The translations under genes and the position numbers were made by a program. From positions 1 through 64,000 of the forward strand of contig JAKSZP010017393.1 of the NCBI GenBank assembly GCA_022478985.1: DNA of 64,000 nt. Direction: 5' to 3'. The first letter of the stretch is position 1. Every line of letters starts with the position of its first letter. Below are positions 9,796 to 21,306 of this stretch, piece by piece. Below the pieces are notes generated by a model. It was not told the DNA's origin. It made no database searches and saw only the letters and a program-made list of their open reading frames with translations. This stretch comes from Massospora cicadina (taxonomy: Eukaryota; Entomophthoromycota; Entomophthoromycetes; Entomophthorales; Entomophthoraceae).

Positions 9796-11262
9796 CCTCC
9801 AGGTCAAATATGGGAATCTCCCCCCATATGTGAGTGTGGCCATCATTGAGATGGCCATGACAGTTGTTAAACTTGTTGACTTTATTGACTTCTTCCCCTT
9901 TAAGGAGTACTTTGATCCAGCTTCCATTTGGAATCTGATGCAGTGGCAGCAGCCTAGCTGCAAATCATTTTTAAAAATTCCCATTCCCACCATTTGAACC
10001 CAGCTCCCAGATAAGGCCACTTTGGTGGTCCACTTTGCTGAGTTGCCCTCCCATCTCTCCCTCAAATGCCTCTTCCAAGAGCTCATGGAGGGTTTAGCCA
10101 ATTATGGTGCAGACCCCATTTTTCAGTTTGTGGTTCTAAATGGGGCAGATCATCTGGCAGGGCGAAATGCCTTTGCAACAATCCACCCATTTCATTGCAA
10201 CACCCATCTTGTGATTCCCCTGGCACTGTGATCAGATCCTCCTTGTTCACCCATTCTGGGTGTGCATCAAAAACAGCTGCACCATTTTCCCATTGTACTT
10301 TGAGCTTGGCCACTTGAAGTACAAGTGCCCTATAGTTTCCACATCCAATGCTTCTGCTGCTCAACCCTTGGGAGTTGAGCCCATGGCCATTTTGCCCCAA
10401 TTTTTTGAATGGGGATTGATCCTCCCACCCCCAACCTTGGGGAAATTTGGCGCTGCTCCAAAAGCAGGAGTCAATCAAAATTTAAATTTTAAAAATTTTA
10501 ATCAAAATTTGACCAGATTATGGAATCCTGAGTTGATGGCTGAACTAGTTTCAGCTGAGCTGGAGTGGTTGACAGCATATGGCTAATCAGCTCCTGCCAC
10601 TGCCCCAATTCCAGTGGATGGCCCAGTGCTTGCCAAATCCAATCCATTTGAGGAAAATGTATTGATGAGGATGAACGACCATACCATGTAAAGAGGGATT
10701 TTGCTTTGGAGGAGTTCTTCTTTTACCCTCCTGATTCACATCCCCACCATTTTCACCCTCAAAATGGCTTTCTAAATTATAAAAATATAAACAAAATGGT
10801 ATTTGAGGCTGCAGCTGCCCCTGCCAACCCCCTACTTTTCCAGCAACTTCATGGGGCGATGGAGCCCCTTGTTGAGGGTATTCCTATCCCCAATTTTCCC
10901 CATGATTTTGAGGAAGATGAAAAATTTTAAAATTAAGGAGCTTGCTTTAGGTGTAAGCCGTGCTTGCATTGATGCAGCAAAAACTTCTCTTTTTAACCCC
11001 AATTATCCTAAAACCCACTGTGCATTAAATCTTTCACTTGTGTCCAGCTCTCATCACTTTCACTGATCATCAAATTGCTCAATACGTTGAGGCAATGGAT
11101 ACCGCTGGCCTCATAAACAAAGAAAACCCACAACTATACCTCCTTATACCCCATGTCGCTGATGCTCCCGCCTTAATGCTGTCTGCCATGGTCCGCCAGC
11201 TAAGGCAGGCGCCAAACAAAAGTTTCCCCAAAGCTTCCTCACCTTCTGATATAGCATCCTAG
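9796..11262 (+). pseudogene. ORF1 protein of element E
   Basis: Resumes after the solo LTR. Readable blocks in family order are VDFIDFFPFKEYFD (about 9,871-9,912), LVVHFAELPSHLSLK (about 10,022-10,066), a zinc-knuckle relic P-L-Y-F-E-L-G-H-x4-C at about 10,290-10,328 in which the first two cysteines have become Phe and Tyr, and the C-terminal end AGLINKENPQLYLLIPHVADAP to SSPSDIAS with a TAG stop at 11,260-11,262. The C-terminus matches those of D1 and D2 closely, so this stop is probably the original one. The N-terminus lies left of the LTR at about 8,580-8,725. Several frameshifts make it inactive. Confidence 0.7.
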
Positions 11263-11378
11263 GCTGTTAGCTGAGTTGCCATATTTAAATTTTTTTCTAA
11301 TAAATCCATTTGTTTAGCCCATTTGCAAATAAAGATGTGTGGAGTTCCCTTTTGGGTTGGGCACCACTAGTGCTAAAA

Positions 11379-11799
11379 GAGAGCCAGTCCTTCAAAGCTA
11401 TATGATTATCAGTATTAATAGCTTCCAAAAATCTCTTATTACAAAAATATCTGATATGTTATGTTTATATCTTTTGCTGAGAGCAAAGTGATTTAAAATC
11501 TAATAAAAAGCATAATAATCATAGATAAAACTCTAGCGGACATCTATAGGTTGGGCAATAACATGCTCAAATTTCAGATATCATGCCCATTGTAAGGTAA
11601 GATCCTCCTAATTCTCAAAGTAGCTTTGTCCTAAATTCAGGATGCTTCCAAACCTTTTTATATTCAATTCAGCTCTTCCAACCTGTATGGTCATTGTTTA
11701 ATACAGTATTTATAATATGAGTTAAGCATTGATTTTGGGGTTTAATCAACTATTTTTGATCTTTTTTTTCTAAAATTATCTTTTTAAATATTAATACGT
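11379..11799. other. Unassigned AT-rich stretch
   Basis: Lies between the A-tail of element E and the first LTR of Ty3-I. I see no ORF of note, no match to other repeats in this window and no tRNA-like structure. It is probably the sequence into which both neighbours inserted. Confidence 0.4.
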
Positions 11800-12601
11800 T
11801 GTAAATGGTTTGACCAGCAATCTTTGTGCTACTATTTTTATATAATTCTTTTTTTTATTACTAGATGGTTATTTTTATATAATTCTATAGTTGTCTAATA
11901 TGAAGATAGTGGATTTAATTAGTCCATAGTTTCCCTTAGCGCATGGCCCACATTAATATGTATATAAGCCTATTGTATTGGTTTGTATTTATTGAATTCC
12001 TAAATTTACTCTGGTGCAAAACACATTCCCTGAAATTGTCAATCATTGATGCTGTGTCCTCAATTTCTTACTGCTACCTAATTTATGATAGTGTACTATT
12101 TTACATTGCCCCACACCAGAGTAAAATCATCAATAATAGGGTCCTATATTTATTTAACCACGTGCTGGTAACTTGATTATATCTTGCGTATTACACCTTT
12201 ATATAACATAAACTCAAAGCCTAGTTATTCAAATTCTGACACATATTGGATAGCACGATTTTAGTCTACCAGCTTGAGGGCTTCTTAGTGACTATGAAAA
12301 GCATCAATGAAATCTCTGTTAGAGAATGCACATCTGACGAGGATTGTCAATGAGAAGAGGATATTTTCCTGTAAAAATCATAAAAGCCTATCTATAGGAG
12401 TACTTGAGCGAGGTTGGGAGTAGTTGGAAATATTAGATACTATAGTTCACTTTTTTATTTAGATAATAAAATCCCCTATTGCTGTAATTACAGTATCTTT
12501 GGTTAAGTTTTGGATAAGGTTAATTTCTTCACAAAGTACATTTTATTTTGTTGTATATTGACCTGTGCGAGTTAAACTGATGCCTCAGAACCAATTTCTC
12601 A
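11800..12601 (+). repeat. 5' LTR of Ty3-I
   Basis: Starts TGTAAATGGTTTGACC and ends CCAATTTCTCA directly before a PBS. The copy at 29,292-29,352 plus 41,530-42,246 aligns along its whole length: TGTCATAATTGGTTTGACC at the start, then shared stretches such as GATAGTGTACTATTTTACAT, TTCAAATTCTGACACATATT and AGCTTG.GGGCTTCTTAG. The two differ at very many positions, which fits great age. No ORF. Confidence 0.85.
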
Positions 12602-12603
12602 TT

Positions 12604-12620
12604 TTGTGCTCACTACAGGG
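12604..12620 (+). promoter_or_regulatory. Primer-binding site of Ty3-I
   Basis: TTGTGCTCACTACAGGG follows the LTR end by two bases. It differs by one base near its start from the PBS of Ty3-II at 21,289 (TGGTGCTCACTACAGGGG). It would bind the 3' end of a tRNA ending in AGTGAGCACCA. Confidence 0.7.
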
Positions 12621-12649
12621 TCCACATTTTGTTTCACTGAGCATCTTGT

Positions 12650-14600
12650 TATTGAAGATGGCTTCTGACAACCTGCTGAAGATTACATTAAGGTAGGTGT
12701 ACCACAACAATCTGATGCTGTAGTGCCTGGCTATAAGGCCCCATACAATATTATGATGAGATATGTCCATTTAGAAAATTTATATGAGTGGACAATAAGC
12801 CTGATTATTTATGGAGGATCAATGGTTATCCATTGAGATCGTTTCAGATAATTTAATAATTTAACATGATTCAATATGGATGACGCTGAGTGATCTGACC
12901 TCAGCCAAATGTAGGAACTCTTCCAGAACTCACAATGATCATACAAGTACAATGGACTTGGGAGAGCCTGAATAGCTGCGTGGTTGGGCCAAAAGAGTGG
13001 CCGAAGAGATGAATGATTAAGGGGGAAATGAAGAAAGAATGGAGGAGGCTTTTAGTTGACAAACACGTAGTTGATTCTATGGCTTAAGATAAAAAGGTTA
13101 GAACAGTAGTGGACTCTGCCAGCAAGTTTTAAAGTTTAGTGTTCAAGAAGCCTCAGCTTCATTTTATATTATATTATGTTTGTTTGAGTAACAGTGATCC
13201 TCATATCATCTTTCCATTGCATCAATGGGAATCCTTCCTGTACAATCCTTTGGCGGATTATAAACTATTCTGCCAGATTTTTTTTAGTACTAGATGGTCT
13301 CCTTCTGCCAGATTTTATAATAATGTCAATTACAAGCATAATTAAAACTCACGTTGGCCTATTGTCAAATATCATATTAGGTCACAATTATCAAATAAAA
13401 AATTTGAGAAGAATATAAAAGTCACTCAATGAATTCTTTATGGCCTTGATACCAAATTATAATAGAAGCTTGACTATTTATGTATGGATCTTAAAACTTA
13501 GGGACTAATGTACAGTCCCTAGTAAGTTTATTTAGTGCTTTTTAAAGTGGACTTTCTGACTTATACCCAGGTGATTATTAATATGAAAATCACAGTTCAG
13601 ATGGAATGCCGCCATTTTCTGTAATAATGAACTGATTCTTGTTGGAGATTCATAAGGAACTTTTCAAGTGCCACCAGTGTTAACCGGCTTTGGAAGCCCT
13701 TTTGATGGAACAGTATAGTGAGAGCAATCCAATACATGTTAAATTTAACCCGCCTGTAGTTTTCCTGTCTTTCTGATTATTAATGCTTCTATTTACCCTG
13801 ACAATACAGCATCTTGATGCTGTGTTACTCCAAATCCATGTTTTTAGTGACCAAGGAAATCAGATAGGGACAACGCAGGCCCTTGGCCCTTCATCCATGA
13901 AAATCAATTTCTGGTTAATCCTCTTAATTTGCCAAAATTCAACAAGAAAGTTTATGTGAACAATTTTTTTGATCTCTTTAAGATTATCATGGATGGAGCA
14001 TCCAAAACCGCTAAGTTGGCAGCTTTGATGAACTAATTAGATTAAAAAGTCAGGATTAATTATGCCATAAGTTAAAGAAGGCTGGTGTATCCTACCTCAA
14101 CGCCAGGTTTCTCTTTTTTTGAGTTTGGCAGAACCAAAAGAATGACCAAGTGGAATAAAGGATTACTAAAATCACGTTTAAAGCAGATGAGCTTATTCAA
14201 GTATTTTTTAAACGTTTTTTAGAATCTCAGACGCTGGTAGGTCCAACGTTATTAAAAGATTTTGATGCTCAGATCACTCTACCCATGCAAGCCATATTTG
14301 GAGTTTTATAGGGTTCTGATATTCGTACTGAATGAGGAGCATGATATCACTCAGATGGTGAATTATCTCTGCCGTTTCACCATCACTTTTGAGGCGCCTG
14401 ATCAAAGTCCGCAGAAACCTCATAACCCACCATCCTGGGCCATCTCTGAAAAAAGAACTAGCTCAGTCTTTTAAACCTGGTTTTGATCAATCTGACTTTA
14501 CTATGATCTTTTTCTGATATCGTAAAAACAAGGGCCATTATAAAAAGTTGCCTGAAAATTGAATTCTAGACTCAAGTTTCAATAGGTGAACCTTAAGTAT
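12650..14600 (+). pseudogene. Presumed gag region of Ty3-I, not recognisable
   Basis: By position, between PBS and protease, this should be gag. Only short open stretches remain, for example around 14,110-14,475 (WNKGLLKSRLKQM, NEEHDITQMVNYLCRF). No CCHC knuckle can be read. The call rests on context alone. Confidence 0.35.
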
Positions 14601-15059
14601 GGAGGAAACTTGGAAAAAAACATGGCGAAGTAGAACAATTATATTTTACCTATGCCTTCCCTGAAAACCTAGTATAAAAAATCTCTGATCCCATCTTCAG
14701 TCTGACAGAAGGCAGACAATGACATGCCAACTCAGGTGATTCACCATTTAATAGTGGATGATCTGTGAGCCATGACCAATTGTTCTCTGAGAAAATGAAA
14801 GGTGGAATTGGCAGAAATATAGTCATAAATCCTTATGTGCAACTGTTAGTGCTATAAGAGCTTCTATTAACCACTGGTATTATCTCCATCTAAACATGGT
14901 CAATGTGCTGATGGTTATCAAGACTTTAACGGAATCAAGCCCCCAGTTAGGCATTGAGATTAAAACTTAAGTCAAATAAATACTTTTGGTGTCCTCACAA
15001 TAAATTCAATGGTCGCTTATTTTTCAGAATGCACCTAAATTAAATTTCAGTAAATAAGC

Positions 15060-15800
15060 CTATTATATATGAAATTGTTGACAGTGGGACACAGGTTGAA
15101 ATTGTGTCCACAAAGCGGTAAAAAGCTTGTCCTTGCTCACAACATAGATCATCAAATCTATGTTAAGGCATTATCTCATAACACAACTTCTGAAGGAGCA
15201 TACAGTGCATTACCGCTGCAATTCAGCTCATTGCTAATAATTGCTCCTGCTATTGTTTCCCAAACCAATTTACTATTTTCTTGTTGAGATCCCCTTGTGA
15301 GAAATCATGTTTTGAAGCTAATTCTGAGGAGAAAACTCTGGAAATCCTCAGACAAATCCTCCCATTATTCTATGTTGTAAAGAGGAGGCACCAGGACCTC
15401 AAACTCATGGTTTGGTAATTTATTTAAAAAAATGACATAGTTCCCATGGGTTATCAGAAGATATGGGCATATACGAGGAAATTATCCAAACAGATTTCAG
15501 AATCTACATGATTTCGCTACATGGTAATTATACTCTAATTATTCTAGTGGGCCATCAAGTAAAAGTGGGGATTTAGTTCTGCTGGAAATTCCTCAAGGAT
15601 TATATGGCAAGATACTTATCTGTTCTGTTGTTCCAATTTGGAACTAGTTGAGCCTCCTGGGATAATCCTCACTGATCACAGCGAAATTCAGTGCTTTTAA
15701 ATAATCAGTATGCTTACATTATCCAGATAATGTGACACCAGGTTATTGCTTTTAAGCATATGTTATCTTGTAAAGAAGTTCAGAATGTTTCTGATTTTTA
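15060..15800 (+). pseudogene. Ty3-I protease and linker domain, decayed
   Basis: The retroviral-type aspartic protease motif is read as DSGTQVEIVSTK at about 15,079-15,115 (DTGA-type active site with Ser). A stretch EGAYSALPLQF at about 15,197-15,229 matches EGVYSALPLRF in Ty3-IV. Further on, LLEIPQGLYGKIL (about 15,578-15,616) matches IPEGLYGKF in Ty3-IV and belongs to the region between protease and RT, which looks dUTPase-like. All parts are broken by stops. Element B follows after 15,878. Confidence 0.6.
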
Positions 15801-15878
15801 TTTTGAAGAGTTTAGCCTTAGTGGTAATATCAAACAATTCATTTGCTCTTAAGTACCTCGGATTTGCCTACTAGTTTA

Positions 15879-17811
15879 TTTTATCTAACTGAGGCAAGCT
15901 GACCAGGGGATGGACATTACTAAAGCTCAAAGAGCTAAAAAACGAATACACACCTACCCAAACAGAGTGATTAAACGCCCAAAGGGAGCAGTTGAAACAT
16001 AACTGAATGAGAATACAATCAACCAGGTGGACAGCGACGAGTCACTCATCTCACCTTGGCAGAAAGGGAGGGGGATCATGTGGCTTATCCTCAGAATTAG
16101 ATTTCATATCAAAGGCAAGTGTGCAGGCCAAGGTGGAGAGCAATGGTGTGGGGTGATCAGCGACATGTGGAGCGAGTTGTCTTATGGCCAACTGGTTGTC
16201 AAACTTACCTATATCAAAAATTGCACCTAAGTACATGGAAAGGCATACTTCCACATGAAGATGGATGTAAGGAAGCTGAGATAATAAAGTTGCATTGGCA
16301 CGGGTGGTTTTTGTCTTGGCCTGCAAAGCAATATTAACTTTCTTGATGGCGGCATTTGCTTGTTTGTGGAGGTTTAGGATGTTACCTCTGACCTGCAAGG
16401 CAAAGGTCAGAGCAATAATGGGACGAGGGAGACCCTTAGCAAGTATCACTACTAATTAATTGGTCATCTCACAGATGTCAGTGCTATCTGGGATTTCAGC
16501 TGCAGCAACAATGAGATGGTGGTCAGAGCGAAACACAGCAGCGTTTGGTCAGGGGCATAAAAATGCTAAGGCTTTTGAATGGAGTGCTGTACCTGTATAA
16601 ATTCTTCAATTAGGGTATTTGATTCTTCAATTACTTTGTCCATTTCATTGGTTTCATCCAATAAAGTCCATGGAACAAAGTCATATTGGAAATTGGGGTT
16701 GGTGAATTTATGGGCTGTTGCTATTAATTGAGGAATAATGTGGGATTATACCATTACTCAAGCTGTCTCCTGATTGTTTGAAGTGCATGTGGCACTGGAC
16801 AGAGGAGGGGCCTTATTGGAAGCTTCAGGCGCTGCATCAGATGCAGGTTTTGGGGTAGGGGGAAGGATTGTACCCCATGATGGAAAGGCAGTGGGTTGTG
16901 TAGCGTATTGGGGGCCAGATGGAGGCAATGAAGGTCCGGTGGATGCAGCAAGATAAGGGCATTTATGCTTCAGGTGATTCAACTTGAAGCAGGACGGACA
17001 GATAGTCTGCCCGCCCTTGACATGGGCCCAGAATGTGTGGTTGGGGGCAGAGGGAATGACAGCGCGGGGGGAAATGATAGGCAATTTTTTTATAATTTGG
17101 GCTAATCATGGCAAATGCCCAAGGCTCAGTGAGATGAGCGGCCCCATTAGGGACCATAAACTGAAGGAAGGAGTTGGAGCCATATGCAGCCAAGCCTTTC
17201 ATCAGCTCCTGATGGAGCATTTCAGGGGGAAGGTGAGCAGGCAACCCCGCAAACTGAACCACCATAGTGGTGTCAGTGGGGAGCTGGGTGCGTGTTGTGG
17301 GGATAGGGGTGCCCTGGAAAACCAGGGGTACGATGGCCACAGTGGCAATGTCGGCTTTGCATGTGAAGCCAAGATCTAAATACCCTTTATAAGGGCAGAA
17401 ATCGATGAATCTGGCTAGCAGCATCACCACTGGGGCAAAGTCAATAATGTCTCTTTCTGCGTATGGAGATAATTTCTCACATTTGACTGAAGGCCAAAAT
17501 GCAACTGGGATTGAGGGAGAACAATTGGGCTGTGAGGAACTGCTTTGGCACGTGACAGGTGGATGGCGTAATTCTTGGGCTGAATGAACTGACCTGATGT
17601 ATTATCAGGACTGGACGAGCCAGTCCAAACATGTTTTCCTGACGGACAGAAACTGCTGGGTGGGGTTTCACCGCTGACCCACACAGGAGCAGCCAGCGGA
17701 TAATCTGAAGTCATTGGGGAGCAAACAGGGGAGGTGGCGTAGGCTAGTTAGGTCTTTTACTTTCTTAAAACCAAAATCGCTCAAAAGTTACTCCAAGTGG
17801 AAAGAAAAGTT
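15879..17811 (-). mobile_element. ORF1-only non-LTR element B, full length (about 1,933 bp)
   Basis: Same plan as element A: 5' UTR sharing AAATCGCTCAAAAGT with A, one ORF1 gene, and a 3' UTR with TCCATCCCCTGGTCA near its end. It is flanked by a near-perfect duplication, TTTGCCTACTAGTTTA (15,863-15,878) and TTTGCTACTGGTTAA (17,812-17,826). On both sides lies Ty3-I pol sequence, protease/linker on the left and RT on the right, so B inserted into that element. There is no RT gene. Length and ends agree with A. Confidence 0.83.
16051..17714 (-). pseudogene. ORF1 protein of element B
   Basis: ATG at 17,714 begins MTSDYPLAAPVWVSGE, parallel to the start of A (APPPATPVWGSG). Conserved blocks are FIDFCPYKGYLDLGF (about 17,360-17,405), TTMVVQFAGLPAHLPPE (about 17,220-17,275), and an intact knuckle CPSCFKLNHLKHKC, C-x2-C-x4-H-x4-C, at 16,959-17,000. 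The C-terminal part (16,449 to 16,051) is helical, Ala/Lys-rich, with LAPHVADHPTP resembling the MPHVADAP of the D/E group. At least two frameshifts are present. The length, about 550 codons, equals that of A. Confidence 0.75.
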
Positions 17812-17826
17812 TTTGCTACTGGTTAA

Positions 17827-19039
17827 CTGATGTTAAGAAAAATCAAGCGCTGGCCCTTTTTGAAAAATACAGCATTATTTTTGAAAAAGACGACTGTGAT
17901 TTGGGTTGTGCCCATGATATACTTAAAAATATATTATTTTAATTATCCGCCAATTTGCCTTCATTTGATTAGACGTTCAAAGGTGGCAGATGAGGTTTTC
18001 AACACCGAAATTAATCAGTTGGTGCAAATAGGGTGTTAATTCCCTCCAAGAGCCCTTACCTCCACGGTGTTGATCAATAAGAAAAAATGGATAAAACTGC
18101 GTGGTGATAGACTACCACAAGTTTATTAGCATTACCATAAAGAATTTCTATAATGTACCATGGGATCGATGATGCAATATACTGCTTGAGAGATGCACAA
18201 TACTTTTCAGTTATGGATCTAATTTCAGGTTATTGGCAGATAGAGTTGCCCAAGGAGGAGCAAAAAATGCACCATGATTATGGCCCAAGGTCTCAACCAT
18301 CCCACTAGAATGCCATGGGGGTTGTCAAAACTTCAGAAACTTTTCAGTGGGCTATGGATAGTATCCTTGGTGATTTACAATTTTTTTTGTTATAATGTAT
18401 TTATATGATACTAACGTTTTTCCAGAACTTTCACTGATTATTTGCAACACCTAGATAAAAGTTTTTCAGTCTGCTTGCCAAAGCTGATTAAAAATCAAGC
18501 TTAATAAGTGTAACTTTTCCCAAGGGCAGGTGGAATATATGAGGTTTGTCATTGACAAACATGGCTTGTGGCCCCACCTGGCAAGACTGAAGTGATTAAA
18601 TGCATGGCGTAACCTATTAGAAAGTGTGACATTACGTTTACATTGGAATTATTTGCACTACTGCTGGTTCATAGAAAACTTCCACAAATTAAGTGAACTA
18701 CTACCTCACCTCCTCAAGAATGGGATCCTATTTGAGTGAACTGGGAATTGTAAGCTAGCTTTTAATAAACTCAGGCTTCACCTTACCCAAAAGCCACTGT
18801 TGGTGCATCCCAATTTCAAAAAGACCATTTATTATTCAAACAGACTCTTAAATCACCGCCGTGGGGTGGTGTTATCACAATTTGATTATGACAAAGGTGA
18901 GCACCCTGTGGCCTATTGCTGTTGGGTGATGAATGTCCATGGACGTAATAATACAGTAACTTAGATTAAGTTCTGGCTATCAGTTAAGCTTGTAAGAAGT
19001 TTCAGGTTTACCTAAATAGAGTTCATTTTACTGTAGTAA
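17827..19039 (+). pseudogene. Ty3-I reverse transcriptase and start of RNase H
   Basis: Resumes right after element B with LTDVKKNQALALFEKYSIIF and DDCDLG, the usual stretch before the Ty3 RT. Then come PSKSP (about 18,040) and DAQYFSVMDLISGYWQIELP (about 18,193-18,252), the block holding the first catalytic Asp. The YxDD box is worn to YLYD near 18,400. RNase H follows, ending ACKKFQVYLNRVHFTV just before a solo LTR, and its TDH continues at 19,648. Stops throughout. Confidence 0.75.
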
Positions 19040-19644
19040 TGTAACAGACCAGAAAAAACCCCAGTTCTGACTGATGTATAGTTTCACATATTGTTTTAGT
19101 GCACCTACAAGCAACCAAGGGCCTAACTGAAGCAGGGAGAGGTTTGTGGCACTGACAAGCAGCCAAACATTCACCTCTCATTGGTTGGCTATGCAAAGTC
19201 CTCTGTGTGGTTGGTCCAACCCAACCACATGAAAACCTCCTCAAAATGGAAACACCTGAAAAAAGTTCACATGTATGTGAGGTATGCAAACCCTGAAACA
19301 TCCTTTTATTTTTATTCTGGATAATAAAAACCAAGGCGCCCACTGACCAGAGCTCGTCTGGGGAGCAACCAACGATGTTCCCTAGGAAGGGTAATGCTAG
19401 GGTCCTTGTAGAATTTCTGAAGTGAACTTTGGAATGGGCATGTGTGCCTTATAAAGGCATCACTTCAGGGACCGCTTCTGAGCTATCAATTAAGCTCACA
19501 CAAGCCTAATTTACAGCTTGGGCAAGGCACAACCCAGCGTCTGAAACAACCAGACCTAAAAATGTTTTAAAGTGATCTGGCTTAGATTCAGATTTTCTAA
19601 ATCTGAGTCAGAATGTAACTAACGTGACAATCTCGTCTATTACA
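19040..19644. mobile_element. Solo LTR of an otherwise unseen family, TSD AGTAA
   Basis: 605 bp, TGTAACAGACC to CGTCTATTACA, with TGTAA/TTACA ends. The flanks are a perfect AGTAA duplication at 19,035-19,039 and 19,645-19,649. The proof is the reading frame: RNase H of Ty3-I stops at HFTV and resumes exactly after the LTR with VTDHAFL, the next expected residues. Inside are TTATAAAGG and AATAAAAAC signals. I find no second copy in the window. Confidence 0.9.
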
Positions 19645-20538
19645 AGTAACTGATCATGCCTTCCTTCATTGAGTAATGAATCTGAAAGTTACTGAAGGAT
19701 AATTGGCGGTGGATCTCAAATTTAAGCCTTACAATTTGTAATTAGCATTGACCTTTCATCAAAATCAAAACGCTGATGGTTATCTCAACTGCGCACCATG
19801 GCCTTAGGGTTAATATTTCCAACGGTTTATTAATAAAATGATAGCAAAAATAATGGCAATGAACCAGCAGAATCTCAGCGCTCCTTAGAAAAATTAAGGT
19901 TTTATACTGTGGCTAATAATGGTAAGCTTTATAAAAACCATCAACAATCAGCAAATTGGGCACCCCGGCCAATGGAGTGGGCCAATATTATTGAAGATCA
20001 AAAGTTGATGGGTCATTGAATTTTTAAAATATGCTTGAATTATTAAAATAGCATCATTTTTGGTAATCCATTCAATTTGATATCCATGAGACCCTCCGCT
20101 GTTGCAAGAAATGTTTAGTGGACAGGCCTTATTGGAAAACAACCACTTATCATTTGGTTAAAACCAACTTTGCTCAGTATACTGTGATTATAGACGTTGT
20201 GGGCCCTCTGGCCAACACGTCTGGAAACAAAACATATAATTATGGCCATTTCTCATTTCACAAAATGAGTGTAGCCCATAGTGGTAAGAGACTTAGGCGC
20301 TATGACACCGGCTTAACTTAATCAGAGGATGTTATTTGTCATGGATGCCCACAATTTTTGCTGATGGTCAACAAAACAAGTTTGACATCCCAGATGATTT
20401 CTAAGCTCAATAATTTCTGTGTATAGGAGGCGTGTAATTTACACTTTATCAATCCAAGACCAATAGCACTGTTGAAAAGTGAATGTTATACTTGTGGGGA
20501 ATTTATGTAAGATGATCTTATCAAAGACATCCTGCTGG
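19645..20538 (+). pseudogene. Ty3-I RNase H end and first part of integrase
   Basis: VTDHAFLH..MNLKVTEG.LA and NQNADG (about 19,647-19,795) finish RNase H. Integrase pieces follow: CCKKCLVDRPYWKT (zinc-binding end, about 20,098-20,140), a core Asp in TVIIDVVGPL (about 20,180-20,210), and CHGCPQFLLMVNKTS at about 20,337-20,380. The text breaks off at 20,538 (DDLIKDILL) and continues at 28,739 after Ty3-II. Confidence 0.75.
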
Positions 20539-21286
20539 TGTCAGATATTTGCCCTCCCTGATTTAGGATAAGATTGTTTTGGGTTAAAATCGTCCGAAAA
20601 GTGGAAATGTCAGACATTACAAGTCTGCAATAATGATAACAACACTTTAAATAATAATGATGAAAGTGACTAGAAGACCCTGAATAATTTTTGGTGGAAC
20701 CTACAATTTGGGGTAGCACTTTTAAAAATACTAACTGGGCAAAAAGCAACAAGTCATAAAGTTGAAGTTCCCCAACCATGCGGGAAAACCTGGGGGAGTC
20801 CATCAAAGACTTCTTCCCATATCCTGACTAGTTCACAACCAGCACCAAAGCAGGGACCATCCCCTTTTATAGACTTGTCTGGGGCCTCCAAGGTGCAATA
20901 AATTTTTTTAAAGGGGATTGGCTGAAGATATTAAATTGTTACCCCATGGGCACATAATACCAAAAATTAACTCCACATCCATCATTCAGCCAAATTGAAG
21001 CGAGTTTTCTGAACTTAGATAGACTGAATTTTCATATTTCTCTATTCAGACTGTACTAAGCTGATCCAAATTTACCATTAAATTCCCTTTAACCCTCAAT
21101 AAATGTTTAAATACTGAACGGTTGGATATTGAGAGGGTTTTTTTCTTATCCCTCAAGGCCATATTAACTATAAAAACACAATTTATAGGTTTATTGACTA
21201 TTTATTTTTTTATTAGTGGTTCAAACCCCCATTTGATGGAGTTTAGGCCTAATTACCATTAGTGAGCAACAACTTAAAATCCAACA
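20539..21286 (+). repeat. 5' LTR of Ty3-II
   Basis: 748 bp, TGTCAGATATTTG to AAAATCCAACA. It agrees with 27,979-28,738 over the full length, including GGAAATGTCAGACATT, AAGCGAGTTTTCTGAACTTAG and GTACTAAGCTGATCC. It contains CTATAAAAAC (possible core promoter, about 21,170). Near its end TAGTGAGCA (21,260-21,268) is the exact complement of TGCTCACTA in the PBS. Confidence 0.93.
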
Positions 21287-21288
21287 AG

Positions 21289-21306
21289 TGGTGCTCACTA
21301 CAGGGG
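21289..21306 (+). promoter_or_regulatory. Primer-binding site of Ty3-II
   Basis: TGGTGCTCACTACAGGGG, two bases after the LTR. Read as a tRNA 3' end this gives CCA, discriminator A, acceptor strand AGTGAGC and T-stem CCTGT, which has the right shape for an 18-base tRNA match. The primer tRNA should therefore begin GCTCACT. Confidence 0.8.

Larger units (their letters stand above)
8534..11378 (+). mobile_element. ORF1-only non-LTR element E, split by a solo LTR
   Basis: Plus-strand relative of element D2 (31,229-35,342). Both share the 5' region (GCCACCAC, then CTTGCAAGCTC, GGTGCTCCAGAGCCCTTTGG), the ORF1 and a 3' end with AATAAAGATG, CTTTTGGGTTG, CACTAGTGCTAAAA at about 11,325-11,378. The first 100 bases or so of D2 are absent, so E looks 5' truncated where it meets the Helitron end. 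I find no convincing target-site duplication. The interruption at 8,726-9,790 has a perfect duplication of its own. E belongs to a subfamily whose 3' tail differs from that of A, B and C/F. Confidence 0.7.

Noticed and set aside
16051..17714. ORF1 region as gag of an LTR element
   Set aside because: The CCHC knuckle would fit, but long variable duplications, A-tails and absence of LTRs show non-LTR elements.
19023..19343. Minus-strand ORF of 106 codons as a gene
   Set aside because: It lies inside the solo LTR 19,040-19,644 and has no domain; an accidental frame.
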